Assembly: GCF_000761215.1 (NCBI RefSeq)
Contig: NZ_CP009438.1
Span: forward strand, 124,001 to 188,000
Reading direction: 5' to 3'
Origin: Streptomyces glaucescens
Lineage (GTDB): Bacteria; Actinomycetota; Actinomycetes; Streptomycetales; Streptomycetaceae
Length of the DNA stretch: 64,000 bases
Both the position numbers and the translations under genes were made by a program. The notes under the pieces were generated by a model. It made no database searches. It saw only the letters and a program-made list of their open reading frames with translations, and was not told the origin of the DNA. Positions 53,128 through 64,000 of this stretch are shown here, in pieces. How positions within the stretch are numbered: the stretch's first letter is position 1; every line of letters begins with the position of its first letter.

Positions 53128-53780
53128 CCGGCGCGCGGCCCGGCGGGCCTCCTCCGCGGCCTGACGGATCACGCGGCCGGGCGAGCACTGCGCCGGGCCG
53201 GTGCGGGGTGCTGGCGCAGACCGCAGGATCGCCACGGTCGGGCAGCCGCCGGCCGAGGAAGAGCGGAGCCGCCGGCTGGGGCCCTCGCCGCCCGCCTGGG
53301 TCCGCGTGGGCCTCGGCGGGCTCGCGGCCGACACCGGTCCCGAAGGCGGCGCGGGTGCTGCCACATGACCGGGCCGTGCCGGCGTCCCGGCGACCGGGAC
53401 GAGGCCCCGCTCGGCAGCTGCGTACGCGCGTCCAGCCACTGGCCGTGACGTGGGCGTGGCCGGGAAGGGCGGTCGCCTGCGCGGCGAGAGGCTCCATGAG
53501 GCTTCAGCCGAACCATCGTCACCTGCCCGATGCGGTCTCCACATAATCGGACAGACGTACCAAGGGTGATGCGTCGGAGTTGACGACGTCGGCGGAGCCC
53601 CGGGCTGGCACTCTGCTGGGAGCACGGCGAGCAGGTCGATGCGCCGGCTCGTCGGTGCCGCGGTGCTGCGGTGCTGCGGTGCTGCGGCATCACGCAGCCG
53701 GGGAGCGTGATCGGGGAGGCGGGACCTCGCGGGCGGTGCCGCGCCTCGGGGAGGAGGGCGCCGTCGACGCTGGGAGGATC
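53128..53780. other. Intergenic region with GGTGCTGC repeats
   Basis: About 650 bases without a supported gene. Three perfect tandem GGTGCTGC octamers lie at 53662-53685, preceded by a GGTGCCGC variant. Confidence 0.5.
53662..53685. repeat. Three tandem GGTGCTGC octamers
   Basis: Perfect copies at 53662-53669, 53670-53677 and 53678-53685, about 95 bases upstream of the prenyltransferase start. Confidence 0.6.
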
Positions 53781-54560
53781 GTGACACGTCGGCACGTGGC
53801 CGGGACCGACCGGCCACCTGGTCCAGGGGGCGAGGGGCCACGCCAGGTGCCCCGCCATGTCGCATGTGTGATGGACGGCAATGGACGGTGGGCCGCGCAG
53901 CGGTCGCTGCCGCGGACCTCGGGGCACCGGGCCGCGGAGACGGCGGTGATCGACGTCATCGAGGCCGCCCGTGCGGCCGGCATCGGGTGGCTGAGCCTGT
54001 ACGCGTTCTCCACCGAGAACTGGCGCCGGCCGAGCGCGGAGGTCGACTTCCTCATGCAACTGGTGCGTCGCGTGGTGCGCAAACACGCTCCGCTGCTGCA
54101 CGCGCGCGGCATCCGCTGCCGCTTCCTCGGCGTGACCGATCCGCGGGTGCCCGCGGCACTGGCCCGGGACTTCGCCGACCTGACGACCCTGACCGGCGAC
54201 AACCGGGGCATGACGCTCACCGTCGCCTTCGACCACGGCGGGCGCCGGGACATCGTGGAGGCCGCACGCTCCCTGATCCGCAGCGGTGTGACGGCCGACG
54301 CGGTGACCGAGGAGAGCTTCGCCGCGCACCTGCCCTTCCCCGACACCCCCGACGTCGACCTGGTCATCCGGACGTCCGGGGAACAGCGCATCTCCAACTT
54401 CATGCTCTGGCAGGTCGCCTACGCCGAATGGGTGTTCCCACCCGTGCTGTGGCCCGACTTCCGCGCACCGCACTTCCTCGAGTGCCTGCGCACCTTCCAG
54501 CAACGCGATCGCCGCTTCGGTGGCGTGCTGCCGCACCAGAACGGAGAGCACCGACCGTGA
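53781..54560 (+). CDS. cis-Prenyltransferase (isoprenyl diphosphate synthase, UppS family)
   Basis: A 259-residue member of the cis-prenyltransferase family. The signature is complete: VMDGNGRWA with the catalytic Asp, LPRTSGHRAAETAVIDVIEA, SLYAFSTENWRRP, and the C-terminal DLVIRTSGEQRISNFMLW with YAEWVFPP. It makes a cis-polyprenyl diphosphate from isopentenyl diphosphate. The GTG at 53781 follows GGGAGG and gives a normal length. The stop overlaps the next gene (GTGA), so it is translationally coupled to a DUF2236/EF-hand protein. Because housekeeping uppS is usually elsewhere, this is probably a specialised copy making a precursor for that partner. Confidence 0.88.
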   Translation: MTRRHVAGTDRPPGPGGEGPRQVPRHVACVMDGNGRWAAQRSLPRTSGHRAAETAVIDVIEAARAAGIGWLSLYAFSTENWRRPSAEVDFLMQLVRRVVRKHAPLLHARGIRCRFLGVTDPRVPAALARDFADLTTLTGDNRGMTLTVAFDHGGRRDIVEAARSLIRSGVTADAVTEESFAAHLPFPDTPDVDLVIRTSGEQRISNFMLWQVAYAEWVFPPVLWPDFRAPHFLECLRTFQQRDRRFGGVLPHQNGEHRP

Positions 54561-56068
54561 CCCACGCAGACAGCGGTTCCCGGGGCACCACAGGCACCCA
54601 CGCCACGGGATCGGACGGCTCCTCACAGCCCGGCGCCGAAGGCGAGGCACCACTGCCCCTGTTCGGGCCCGGCTCGCAGTTCCACGAGTTCTTCGACGAC
54701 CCGCGCTGGGCACTGGCCATGGTCCGGGCGACCGTCCTCGAAGCGGCCCATCCGCAGATCGGCGCGGCCCTGATCGACAACTCCACGTTCGTCGCCCACC
54801 CCTGGCGGAGGCTGCGCAACACCTTCCTGAGCCTGCAGCGCATGTTCGGCGCCGACGATCAGGTCCGGCAGCGGGAGGCGGCCCGGCTCAACCGCCTGCA
54901 CGCCCGGCTGAACGGCACCGACCCGCGAGGCCGTCCCTATGACGCGATGGCCCCGAAGGTGCGGGCCTGGGTGGTGGCGACCATGTTCGAGAGCGCCGTC
55001 ACGATGTGCCGGCTCAGCGGGCAACCCCTCGATCAGCGGGCCATGGAGCGGCTGTACACGGAGTTCCGGGCCTTCCTCGCCGCCATGGGCGACGAGGAAG
55101 GCCACCTCCCGCCGGCGCTGCACGAGTTCTGGGGCTACTACGACCGGGTGGTCGAGGAGGAGCTGGAGAACACGGAAGCGATGCGCATCATCCTCTACAA
55201 GCTCTTCGATCACCTCCCGGCCCCGCCGCTGCTGCAGGGCCTGCCCACCCTGTGGGCGGCCGGCCGCGCGATCGCCGGCCCCGTCATCGGTGCGATCACC
55301 GTGGCGTCCCTGCCCGAGCCGTTCCGCCGCCGGGCGGGACTGCCCGAACTGCCCGGCGCGCAGACCCTCATGCAAGGCGCCTACCTGGCCGCCGGCCTGG
55401 CCCGCCTCCTTCCGGACGGCTGGGTCCAGGCCGGTGCCATCACCGACCTGCTGTCCCTCTCCCCCGACAGCGACGACCCGCGAGCACGGACGATCACCGC
55501 CCTGCGCGCCAGGATGAACCGGGCCGGCGCCCTGATCCGGCTCATCACCCCGCTTCCCCCCGAGCCGGAGCCCGGCGCGGACAGCGGGATGCGGCGCAGC
55601 GCGGAGGAGTTCTTCACACAGGTGCTGGACCAGACCGGCAACGGCTACGTCGACTGGCCCGACCTCGCCGCCATGGCGCGCGAGCTGTCCAGCCGGCTCG
55701 ACCTGGACGAGCCCGAGGAGACCCGGCTCTACAACGCCTTCGCCGACTGGTGGCGGGAACTGCAGACCGCCCTCGACACCGACGGCGACGGCCGGATCAG
55801 CGCCCAGGAGTACGCCGCGGCCGTACCCTCCCTGGCCGGTCCCGCACTGATCGAAGTCGCCGAAGTCCTCTTCGACGCCACCGACAAGGACGGCAACCAG
55901 ACCATCGACGCCGCCGAGTACCGCGCCCTGTTCCGCACCGCCTTCCAGCGCGACACGAACGGCACCGGGACGACGTACACACGCAGTGCGTTCGTCAAGG
56001 ACTTCCTGTCCTTCATGACCGGCCGGCGGCGCACCTCCCCCTACGACCCGCTCCTCGCACAGGCGTGA
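54557..56068 (+). CDS. DUF2236 (MpaB/Lcp-like) protein with C-terminal EF-hands
   Basis: A 503-residue protein. Residues 40-330 match DUF2236, the family of MpaB and latex-clearing-like haem oxygenases (DDPRWALAMVRATVLEAAHP, FVAHPWRRLRNTFLSLQRMF, then a helical core with MRIILYKLFDHLPAPPLLQG). Residues about 350-500 hold EF-hands: DQTGNGYVDWPDL, DTDGDGRISAQEY, DKDGNQTIDAAEY, the last two canonical calcium loops, and a weaker fourth. It is coupled to the cis-prenyltransferase. Members of this superfamily can cleave isoprenoid chains, so an isoprenoid product modified under calcium control is a reasonable but unproven idea. Confidence 0.8.
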   Translation: MTHADSGSRGTTGTHATGSDGSSQPGAEGEAPLPLFGPGSQFHEFFDDPRWALAMVRATVLEAAHPQIGAALIDNSTFVAHPWRRLRNTFLSLQRMFGADDQVRQREAARLNRLHARLNGTDPRGRPYDAMAPKVRAWVVATMFESAVTMCRLSGQPLDQRAMERLYTEFRAFLAAMGDEEGHLPPALHEFWGYYDRVVEEELENTEAMRIILYKLFDHLPAPPLLQGLPTLWAAGRAIAGPVIGAITVASLPEPFRRRAGLPELPGAQTLMQGAYLAAGLARLLPDGWVQAGAITDLLSLSPDSDDPRARTITALRARMNRAGALIRLITPLPPEPEPGADSGMRRSAEEFFTQVLDQTGNGYVDWPDLAAMARELSSRLDLDEPEETRLYNAFADWWRELQTALDTDGDGRISAQEYAAAVPSLAGPALIEVAEVLFDATDKDGNQTIDAAEYRALFRTAFQRDTNGTGTTYTRSAFVKDFLSFMTGRRRTSPYDPLLAQA

Positions 56069-56193
56069 CACCTCCCGTCACGCTCCCCGGCGCACGGCGG
56101 CGACGTGGCGCGCCGGCGCCGGGGATCAGCGCGGCGCCGAAGCCCGCGCGCACCGATGCGGCTGCCGTCCGAAGTCCGTGAGCCGCGAACGCG

Positions 56194-57180
56194 TCAGCAA
56201 GCGGGCAGGCCCAGTCCGTCGCGGTCGCCGTCGGTCAGCCAGATGACGGAGAGGTAGCCGGTGCGGCCGTCGTCTGCGCGCAGCCGGTACCAGAGGGTGC
56301 TTTCGTCCAGGCCGCGGTTGGAGTCGTCGACGGTGTCGTCGTCCTGGCCGTTGGTGACCCGGTCCCCGGTGGTCCGGCACAGGGCGGTCAGGCGGTCGCC
56401 GGGGGCGAGGTCGCCGGGGACGTTGCAGGCCGGTTGCCTGTCCTTGCAGTACGTCTGTGGCCGGGTGGACAGATAGGCGGGGTGCTCGGTGTCCTCGCGC
56501 ATCTGCGTGGGCCCGTTGGTCACCTCGTTCTCCACCGTCACGGTGACGTGCGGCGCGGGCGGTTCGGAGGTGGGTGTCCCGGTCGGGCCGGGATCCGGAG
56601 GCGAGGCCGGAGCGGAGGTGGCCGGCGGGGGCGGTGCGGAGGATGCCGGAGGCGCGGGTGCCGGGGTGGAGGGCTCAGGCTCGCCGAACAGCTCGTTGAC
56701 GAGGTCGTTGTCGCACTCGGGGGTGCGGGTCTGTTCTGCGACGGGGATCTCGGCGGAGAAGACGTAGCCGCGGCGGCCCGGGTGGGGGGCGCCGGCGGCG
56801 GGGGTGACGAGGAACCAGCGGCGGTCGGTGTCCGCGCGGTCCGGGACGCGGCCGGAGTCGATCCAGCATTCCATCGTCACCAGCGTGCCGTCGGGGAGCC
56901 GGTCGACGATGTCGCAGCCCGTGGTCTGCCCGGTCGTGGGCAGACCGGGGCAGGAGCGCAGGTTCACCGAGCCGGAGCCGTCATGGGAGCGGATCACGCT
57001 GTCCCCGGAGTCGCGGGTCACCCGGGAGGCCGACGCGACCTCGGCGTCACCGCCGGCGGCCGGGTCGTTGCGGCTGGCCGAGGCGATCAGGTACCCGACG
57101 AGCAGGGCAAGCAACACGAGCGGGACGACGAGCAGGGGGTGAATGCCGCCGCGTGCGCTGGTGTCGGGTTCGACGGACAT
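56194..57180 (-). CDS. Membrane-anchored SH3-like/cysteine-rich protein
   Basis: A 328-residue protein with one N-terminal transmembrane helix (about 22-45, HPLLVVPLVLLALLVGYLIA) and an extracytoplasmic part with two similar domains, about 70-175 and 235-328, separated by a Pro/Ser/Ala-rich linker. Each domain has the pattern NLRSCPGLPTT...CDIVDRLPDGTLVTMECW and CNVPGDLAPGDRLTALC with WYRL/WFLV and GYV/GYLS strands, as in SH3-type cell-wall-binding domains with extra disulfides. ATG at 57180 follows AAGGAG. It lies 45 bases after the gene at 57226 and is probably cotranscribed. Confidence 0.75.
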   Translation of the reverse strand: MSVEPDTSARGGIHPLLVVPLVLLALLVGYLIASASRNDPAAGGDAEVASASRVTRDSGDSVIRSHDGSGSVNLRSCPGLPTTGQTTGCDIVDRLPDGTLVTMECWIDSGRVPDRADTDRRWFLVTPAAGAPHPGRRGYVFSAEIPVAEQTRTPECDNDLVNELFGEPEPSTPAPAPPASSAPPPPATSAPASPPDPGPTGTPTSEPPAPHVTVTVENEVTNGPTQMREDTEHPAYLSTRPQTYCKDRQPACNVPGDLAPGDRLTALCRTTGDRVTNGQDDDTVDDSNRGLDESTLWYRLRADDGRTGYLSVIWLTDGDRDGLGLPAC

Positions 57181-57225
57181 GGCCAGCTCCTTCGCCGGTC
57201 GAGGTGTCACGCTGGGGGACGGGGG

Positions 57226-58251
57226 TCAGGCGGCCGCGTCGGCGTCGGTCGCGGAGCAGGCCGGGAGGCCCGGTTCGCCGGTGTCGACGTACACCGCGGG
57301 CACCCATTCGCCGGTGCTCATGAGGTACCAGATACCGTCCCGATGAGGCGTGGGCCCGGTGTAGTAGGGGCCGAGCTCGATGACGCGCCCGCCTTCGACC
57401 TGGCACTTCACCTTGATCGGGTCGGTGCGGTGGTACCGGCCCGTGAACCCGCCGGTGTAGCCGGTCCTGTAGGTCGGGTAGACGAGAACGATCGCGTCGG
57501 CGTCCTCCGGGTCGGTACTGGCGTCCTCGTCGTTGGACCATGCGATCTCGGCGTCGACGTAGGGCTGCGTGCCGGTGGCTCCGCCCGTCGAGGAGACGGT
57601 GGCCGGAGCGGGGCGGCCGTCTGCCGCGTCGTCGTGATCGCCGCCTTGTGTCTTGACGACGAGGAGGAGCACGCCTGCTCCCAGCAGCAGGCCCGCCCCG
57701 GCCAGCCAGGCCGCGCGCCTGTGGATGCGCTGGGGCCGGCTGCCGTGCGGGGTGAGCGGGGCCGGTCCCCCGTCGGCCTCCTCACCGCAGCCGGTGGTCT
57801 GCCCGCCGTCGGCCGCCATGCCCGTGGTGGTCGGCTGCGTGTCGGCAGCGGGCGGGGAGGCGTCTTCGCCGGGGGTCGCCACGGGGCCGGTGGCGCGGTA
57901 CGCCGGCTCCGGTTCGCCACCGCAGGCCCGGTAGGCGTCCGCCCAGCGCCGCACCAGTCGGTGGCGCGCCTCGTCTTCCCCGGGAGGGTGCAGGTGGGCG
58001 GCCCACAGGTCGACCAAGGCCCTGACGTCACGCCACGGAAGCGGCCTGACCTGTTGCGCGTCCTCCTCGTGGGAGGCCGTCTTGGGGTGGACGGGCCTTG
58101 TCCGCTTCTCGACTTCTCGAAGGTCGAGCCCTTGTTCCCGGGCGAGGCCGTGGAGGGCGCTGACGGCTGCCTGGAAGTCTCGCCAGGTGGCAGCTCCGGG
58201 GCGTTCGGTGATCCGGGCGAGCAGGTCTTCCCAGGATTGCTGCGGGCTCAT
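57226..58251 (-). CDS. Membrane protein with cytoplasmic helical domain and extracytoplasmic SH3-like domain
   Basis: A 341-residue protein. Residues 1-110 are a cytoplasmic, helical domain (SWEDLLARITERPGAATWRD, RPLPWRDVRALVDLWAAHLH). One transmembrane helix lies at about 183-203 (AAWLAGAGLLLGAGVLLLVV). The extracytoplasmic part (205-341) ends in a domain with WYLMSTGEWVPAVYVDTGEP, related in style to the SH3-like domains of the next protein. The ATG at 58251 has AAGGAGG 11 bases upstream. The architecture suggests transmembrane signalling, with the partner gene at 56194. Confidence 0.72.
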   Translation of the reverse strand: MSPQQSWEDLLARITERPGAATWRDFQAAVSALHGLAREQGLDLREVEKRTRPVHPKTASHEEDAQQVRPLPWRDVRALVDLWAAHLHPPGEDEARHRLVRRWADAYRACGGEPEPAYRATGPVATPGEDASPPAADTQPTTTGMAADGGQTTGCGEEADGGPAPLTPHGSRPQRIHRRAAWLAGAGLLLGAGVLLLVVKTQGGDHDDAADGRPAPATVSSTGGATGTQPYVDAEIAWSNDEDASTDPEDADAIVLVYPTYRTGYTGGFTGRYHRTDPIKVKCQVEGGRVIELGPYYTGPTPHRDGIWYLMSTGEWVPAVYVDTGEPGLPACSATDADAAA

Positions 58252-58557
58252 GCGCTGACCGTCCTCCTTGCTCTGGACACCCCAGCATGGCTGATGTGCC
58301 GTCAGCGCAAGAAGGTGGGTTCTGCACTATTTTGTGGATCTTGTGCTTGGTGTGCGGGGAGCGGCCTCCGAGCTGGGGGGACACGGCTGCGCACGGCTGC
58401 GCGCGGAGCGGCAGCGTTCCGGCGGCAGGGGCGGCAGGGGCGGGCGAGGGGCCCGGTCGGGCGGAGACGCCGGCGGCGCCAGCCGGCGGGATGCCCGTCG
58501 GTCCGTGCGAGCACGGCCAGGACATCGCCCGGATGGCGCCGCGTCCGGGGCCTGCTG

Positions 58558-61180
<2,623 letters not shown>

Positions 61181-61502
61181 GGCGGTCCGGGGACGGTGGG
61201 GAGCCGGCGGCATTCCTCCGTGGCGGCCGCGGAGGGGAGCGCCTCGGGTGCGGTCAGCGCGGTCAGCGCCGTCCGGGAACCCTGGCCGGGGCGGTGCCGC
61301 CGGTGTGGCTCGCGGTCGTGGCGACACGGCGCTCCCTCCGGACCTCCGCGGTCCGCCGGGCCACGGACACGGCCCGGCTCCCGCACGGGGGTTGCCGCCG
61401 AGCAGTGCAGACGCTGCCCGCGCCGGTCGGCGCCGCGCCGGTCGATGGGGTAAGTGTGGCAGGAGCGGAGCCGAGGATCGCTGACGGAGGTGTGCCGGCC
61501 GG
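61181..61502. other. Intergenic region without genes
   Basis: 322 bases between the serine hydrolase and the DUF488 gene. Short GCGGTCAGC repeats near 61250 are the only visible structure. Confidence 0.4.
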
Positions 61503-62030
61503 ATGACCAACCGTATCTGTACCCTCGGGCACTCGACGCGGGACTTCGACGAGGTGATGGAGATGCTGCGCGCCCACGACGTGACCTGTCTGGTCGATGT
61601 CCGCTCGTTCCCCTCGTCCCGGAAGTACCCGCAGTGGAACCGGTCCGCGATCGAGGAGTCTCTGCCGTCCGGTATCGGGTACCGCTGGATCCGCCGCCTC
61701 GGCGGCCGCCGGCACACCCCCAAGGGCGTGCCGAGCGAGAACGGCGCCTGGCGGGTGAAGGCCTTTCGCGACTACGCCGACTACATGGCCGGCGAGGAGT
61801 TCGCCGCGGGACTCGGGGAACTCCTCCGGCTGGCCGAACGCGAGCGGCCCGCGATCATGTGCAGCGAGGCGGTGCCCTGGCGCTGCCACCGGCGGCTCAT
61901 CACCGACGCTCTGATCGTCGCGGGCGTGGAGGTCGTGCACATCATGTCCCCGGCGTCGTCCAAGCCGGCCGTGCTGAACGAGCACGCGCAGGTCCGCGAC
62001 GGGCACCTGGTCTACCCGCCACCACCCTGA
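61503..62030 (+). CDS. DUF488 family protein
   Basis: A 175-residue protein of the DUF488 family: ICTLGHSTRDFDEVMEMLRA at the N-terminus, LVDVRSFPSSRKYPQWN, and the CSEAVPWRCHRRLI motif, in which the two Cys and His residues are conserved and have been proposed as a metal or nucleotide-related site. Family members occur widely and have no firmly assigned activity. ATG at 61503 with GGAGG upstream. It is convergent with the small gene at 62153. Confidence 0.85.
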   Translation: MTNRICTLGHSTRDFDEVMEMLRAHDVTCLVDVRSFPSSRKYPQWNRSAIEESLPSGIGYRWIRRLGGRRHTPKGVPSENGAWRVKAFRDYADYMAGEEFAAGLGELLRLAERERPAIMCSEAVPWRCHRRLITDALIVAGVEVVHIMSPASSKPAVLNEHAQVRDGHLVYPPPP

Positions 62031-62152
62031 CAAGGCACCCTGGGCCGAGTGGGCCCGCCTTCCCGGCGGCAGGCGGGAGGACGTTCCCAGGCGCCGTACG
62101 GAGGGCGAGGAGCGCGACGCCGGGGTGACGCTCCTCGCCGTCGCCGCGGCGG

Positions 62153-62506
62153 TCAGCGGGCGAGCAGGCCCGTCAGTGTGCCCACGCCGGCGGCGCAGGC
62201 GATCACGGCGCAGGCGGCCGCGGCGTGACGTCTGAACAGGTCACGGCGCAGGGTCCGGTAGCGGTCCTCGTACTCCTGCCGGATCTGGGCGGTCCGCTCG
62301 ATGATCTCGCGCAGCGTGTTCCGGCTGACCTCGAGGCGCTGCTCGACGTAATGGCGTGTGACGTCCTGTGCTTGCGCCGTGGTCAGCCAGGGCATCCGCG
62401 CGCACAGCGTCCCGGCCTCCCGCTGCGCCTGGTCCCGGTGGGCGCAGGCGAGGAGGTAGCCCTCGACGGTGTGGACCGAGGATCTGTGCTCCGTGCCGCG
62501 GCTCAC
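62153..62506 (-). CDS. Small hypothetical protein with C-terminal TM helix
   Basis: A 117-residue protein with a soluble helical region ([40 protein letters not shown]) and one C-terminal membrane helix ([20 protein letters not shown]). The GTG start at 62506 overlaps the stop of the cytochrome oxidase gene (stop at 62503), so it is coupled to ctaD. This placement suggests a small accessory or tail-anchored protein connected with the oxidase; the family is not recognised. Confidence 0.65.
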   Translation of the reverse strand: MSRGTEHRSSVHTVEGYLLACAHRDQAQREAGTLCARMPWLTTAQAQDVTRHYVEQRLEVSRNTLREIIERTAQIRQEYEDRYRTLRRDLFRRHAAAACAVIACAAGVGTLTGLLAR

Positions 62507-64000
62507 TGCGGCCCGCTCTTGTGCTCGTCGGCGGCCACGACGTCCCGCTGCCCGGCGTTCGCCTGCTGCTCCAGTTGGGCGAGGTCGGGATGGTGCAGGT
62601 CGAAGGCGGGAGACTCGGAGCGGATGCGCGGCAGCGTCAGGAAGTTGTGACGCGGCGCGGGGCAGGGGGTGGCCCACTCCAGGGAGCGGCCGTAGCCCCA
62701 GGGATCGTCGACCTTGATCCGCTCGCCGTGTTTGGCGGTCTTCCACACGTTGTACAGGAACGGCAGGGTGGACAGGCCGAGGAGGAACGCGCCGATGGAG
62801 GAGAGGGTGTTGAGGGCGGTGAAGCCGTCGGCTTCGAGGTAGTCGACGTAGCGGCGGGGCATGCCCTCGGCGCCGAGCCAGTGCTGCACCAGGAAGGTGG
62901 TGTGGAAGCCGACGAACAGCGTCCAGAAGTGGATCTTCTCCAGGCGTTCGTCGAGCATGGTGCCGGTCATCTTGGGCCACCAGAAGCTGAAGCCGCCGAA
63001 CATGGCGAACACGATGGTGCCGAAGAGGACGTAGTGGAAGTGGGCCACCACGAAGTAGGAGTCGGTGACGTGGAAGTCCATCGGCGGAGAGGCCAGCAGG
63101 ACGCCGGTGAGGCCGCCGAAGAGGAAGGTGACGAGGAATCCGGCCGCCCACAGCATCGGCGGCTCGAACGACACGGAGCCGCGCCACATCGTGCCGATCC
63201 AGTTGAAGAACTTCACGCCCGTCGGCACGGCGATCAGGAAGCTCATGAACGAGAAGAACGGCAGCAGTACCGCCCCGGTCGCGAACATGTGGTGCGCCCA
63301 CACCGTCACCGACAGTCCGGCGATCGCGATCGTCGCACCGACCAGGCCGCCGTAGCCGAAGATCGGCTTGCGGGAGAAGACCGGGATGATCTCCGTGATC
63401 ACCCCGAAGAACGGCAGGGCCAGGATGTAGACCTCGGGGTGTCCGAAGAACCAGAACAGGTGCTGCCACAGGACGGCCCCGCCGTTCCCCGGGTCGAAGA
63501 TGTGCGCCCCGAACTTGCGGTCCGCCTCCAGCGCGAACAGCGCCGCCGCCAGGACCGGGAACGCGAACAGCACCAGCACGGACGTCAGCAGCACGTTCCA
63601 GGTGAAGATCGGCATGCGGAACATCGTCATCCCGGGGGCGCGCATGCAGACGATCGTGGTCATGAAGTTGACCGCGCCCAGGATCGTGCCGAACCCGGAC
63701 AGCCCCAGTCCCATCACCCACAGGTCACCGCCCAGCTGCGTGGTGCGCTCGCCTCCGCTGAGCGGGGTGTAGGCGGTCCAGCCGAAGTCCGCCGCACCCT
63801 CGGGAACCATCAGACTGGCCATCACGATCAGCCCGCCGAACAGGAACAGCCAGTACGAGAACATGTTCAGCCGCGGAAAGGCCACATCCGGCGCACCGAT
63901 CTGCAACGGCATGATCGCGTTGGCGAACCCCGCGAACGTCGGAGTGGCGAACAGCAGCAGCATGATGGTGCCGTGCAGCGTGAACGCCTGGTTGTACTGC
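62503..64000 (-). CDS. ctaD: Cytochrome c oxidase subunit I (partial, runs off right edge)
   Basis: The 3' part (about 498 residues) of subunit I of the aa3-type haem-copper oxidase, the terminal oxidase of respiration that reduces oxygen and pumps protons. The binuclear-centre region [20 protein letters not shown] (ligand His and cross-linked Tyr), the WAHHMFATG His pair, the haem ligand region [20 protein letters not shown] and the [17 protein letters not shown] loop are all present. The frame continues past 64000 ([17 protein letters not shown]), so the start lies outside. No other oxidase genes are in view, so it may be an extra ctaD copy rather than the main operon. Confidence 0.92.
   Translation of the reverse strand, partial: QYNQAFTLHGTIMLLLFATPTFAGFANAIMPLQIGAPDVAFPRLNMFSYWLFLFGGLIVMASLMVPEGAADFGWTAYTPLSGGERTTQLGGDLWVMGLGLSGFGTILGAVNFMTTIVCMRAPGMTMFRMPIFTWNVLLTSVLVLFAFPVLAAALFALEADRKFGAHIFDPGNGGAVLWQHLFWFFGHPEVYILALPFFGVITEIIPVFSRKPIFGYGGLVGATIAIAGLSVTVWAHHMFATGAVLLPFFSFMSFLIAVPTGVKFFNWIGTMWRGSVSFEPPMLWAAGFLVTFLFGGLTGVLLASPPMDFHVTDSYFVVAHFHYVLFGTIVFAMFGGFSFWWPKMTGTMLDERLEKIHFWTLFVGFHTTFLVQHWLGAEGMPRRYVDYLEADGFTALNTLSSIGAFLLGLSTLPFLYNVWKTAKHGERIKVDDPWGYGRSLEWATPCPAPRHNFLTLPRIRSESPAFDLHHPDLAQLEQQANAGQRDVVAADEHKSGPQ

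Noticed and set aside
51607..53865. Long minus-strand frame opposite the propeller protein
   Set aside because: Low-complexity antisense translation; the plus strand has a signal peptide and repeated propeller motifs.

Overview
The window is very GC-rich, with strong third-position G/C codon bias, frequent GTG starts, leaderless-type promoters and ATGA/GTGA start-stop overlaps. Together with the gene content (secreted chitinase, fibronectin-III and lipoproteins, LuxR-type two-component pairs, TraR/DksA next to an MreB-like gene, a lactazole-type thiopeptide cluster) it points to a Streptomyces chromosome. The mix of accessory genes and several decayed loci suggests a variable region rather than the conserved core. 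No rRNA, tRNA, CRISPR array or intact transposase was seen.

Layout. 96-3212: a probable catabolic unit (class II aldolase, DapA-family lyase/aldolase, flavin reductase) and an XRE-cupin regulator with a dyad over its promoter. 3498-5960: a decayed molybdopterin oxidoreductase (5' end lost) and its frameshifted partner. 6562-9602: a Cys/His-rich small protein, a PadR regulator with a clear palindromic operator, and an acyl-CoA dehydrogenase. 10337-12594: two TraR/DksA zinc-finger proteins, a short MreB-like actin and an Rv1733c-like membrane protein in tight order. 13131-14559: a MerR regulator and a quinone oxidoreductase with a MerR-type, apparently leaderless promoter. 14728-19206: a histidine kinase/response regulator pair divergent from an MMPL exporter. 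19555-27939: secreted PA14/FN3 protein, septum-formation-type lipoprotein, secreted DUF2690 protein, PAS-GAF-PP2C phosphatase, TPR protein and a secreted hypothetical. 28315-33678: a second HK/RR pair divergent from a MacB-type ABC transporter. 33899-38167: HxlR regulator, oxidoreductase remnant, DUF4267 protein, a hypothetical, an SDR, a winged-helix regulator and a STAS protein.

39493-49502 is the most notable region: a compact lactazole-family thiopeptide cluster with two precursor genes and orthologues of LazB (tRNA-Glu-dependent Ser glutamylation), LazC (pyridine synthase), LazD and LazE (azoline formation) and LazF (fused glutamate elimination and azoline dehydrogenase). The first core is almost identical to lactazole over 17 residues but has a longer tail. 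The second has a rearranged core whose Ser spacing predicts a 35-membered rather than 32-membered macrocycle. Two hairpins separate the precursors from the enzyme operon, which could give more precursor than enzyme.

49808-64000: a small secreted protein; head-to-head remnants of a metallo-beta-lactamase-fold hydrolase and a TetR regulator; a secreted propeller-like protein; a cis-prenyltransferase coupled to a DUF2236 protein with C-terminal EF-hands; two membrane-anchored proteins; a GH19 chitinase with the classical chi promoter repeats; a secreted serine hydrolase; a DUF488 protein; and the 3' part of a cytochrome c oxidase subunit I gene running off the right edge.
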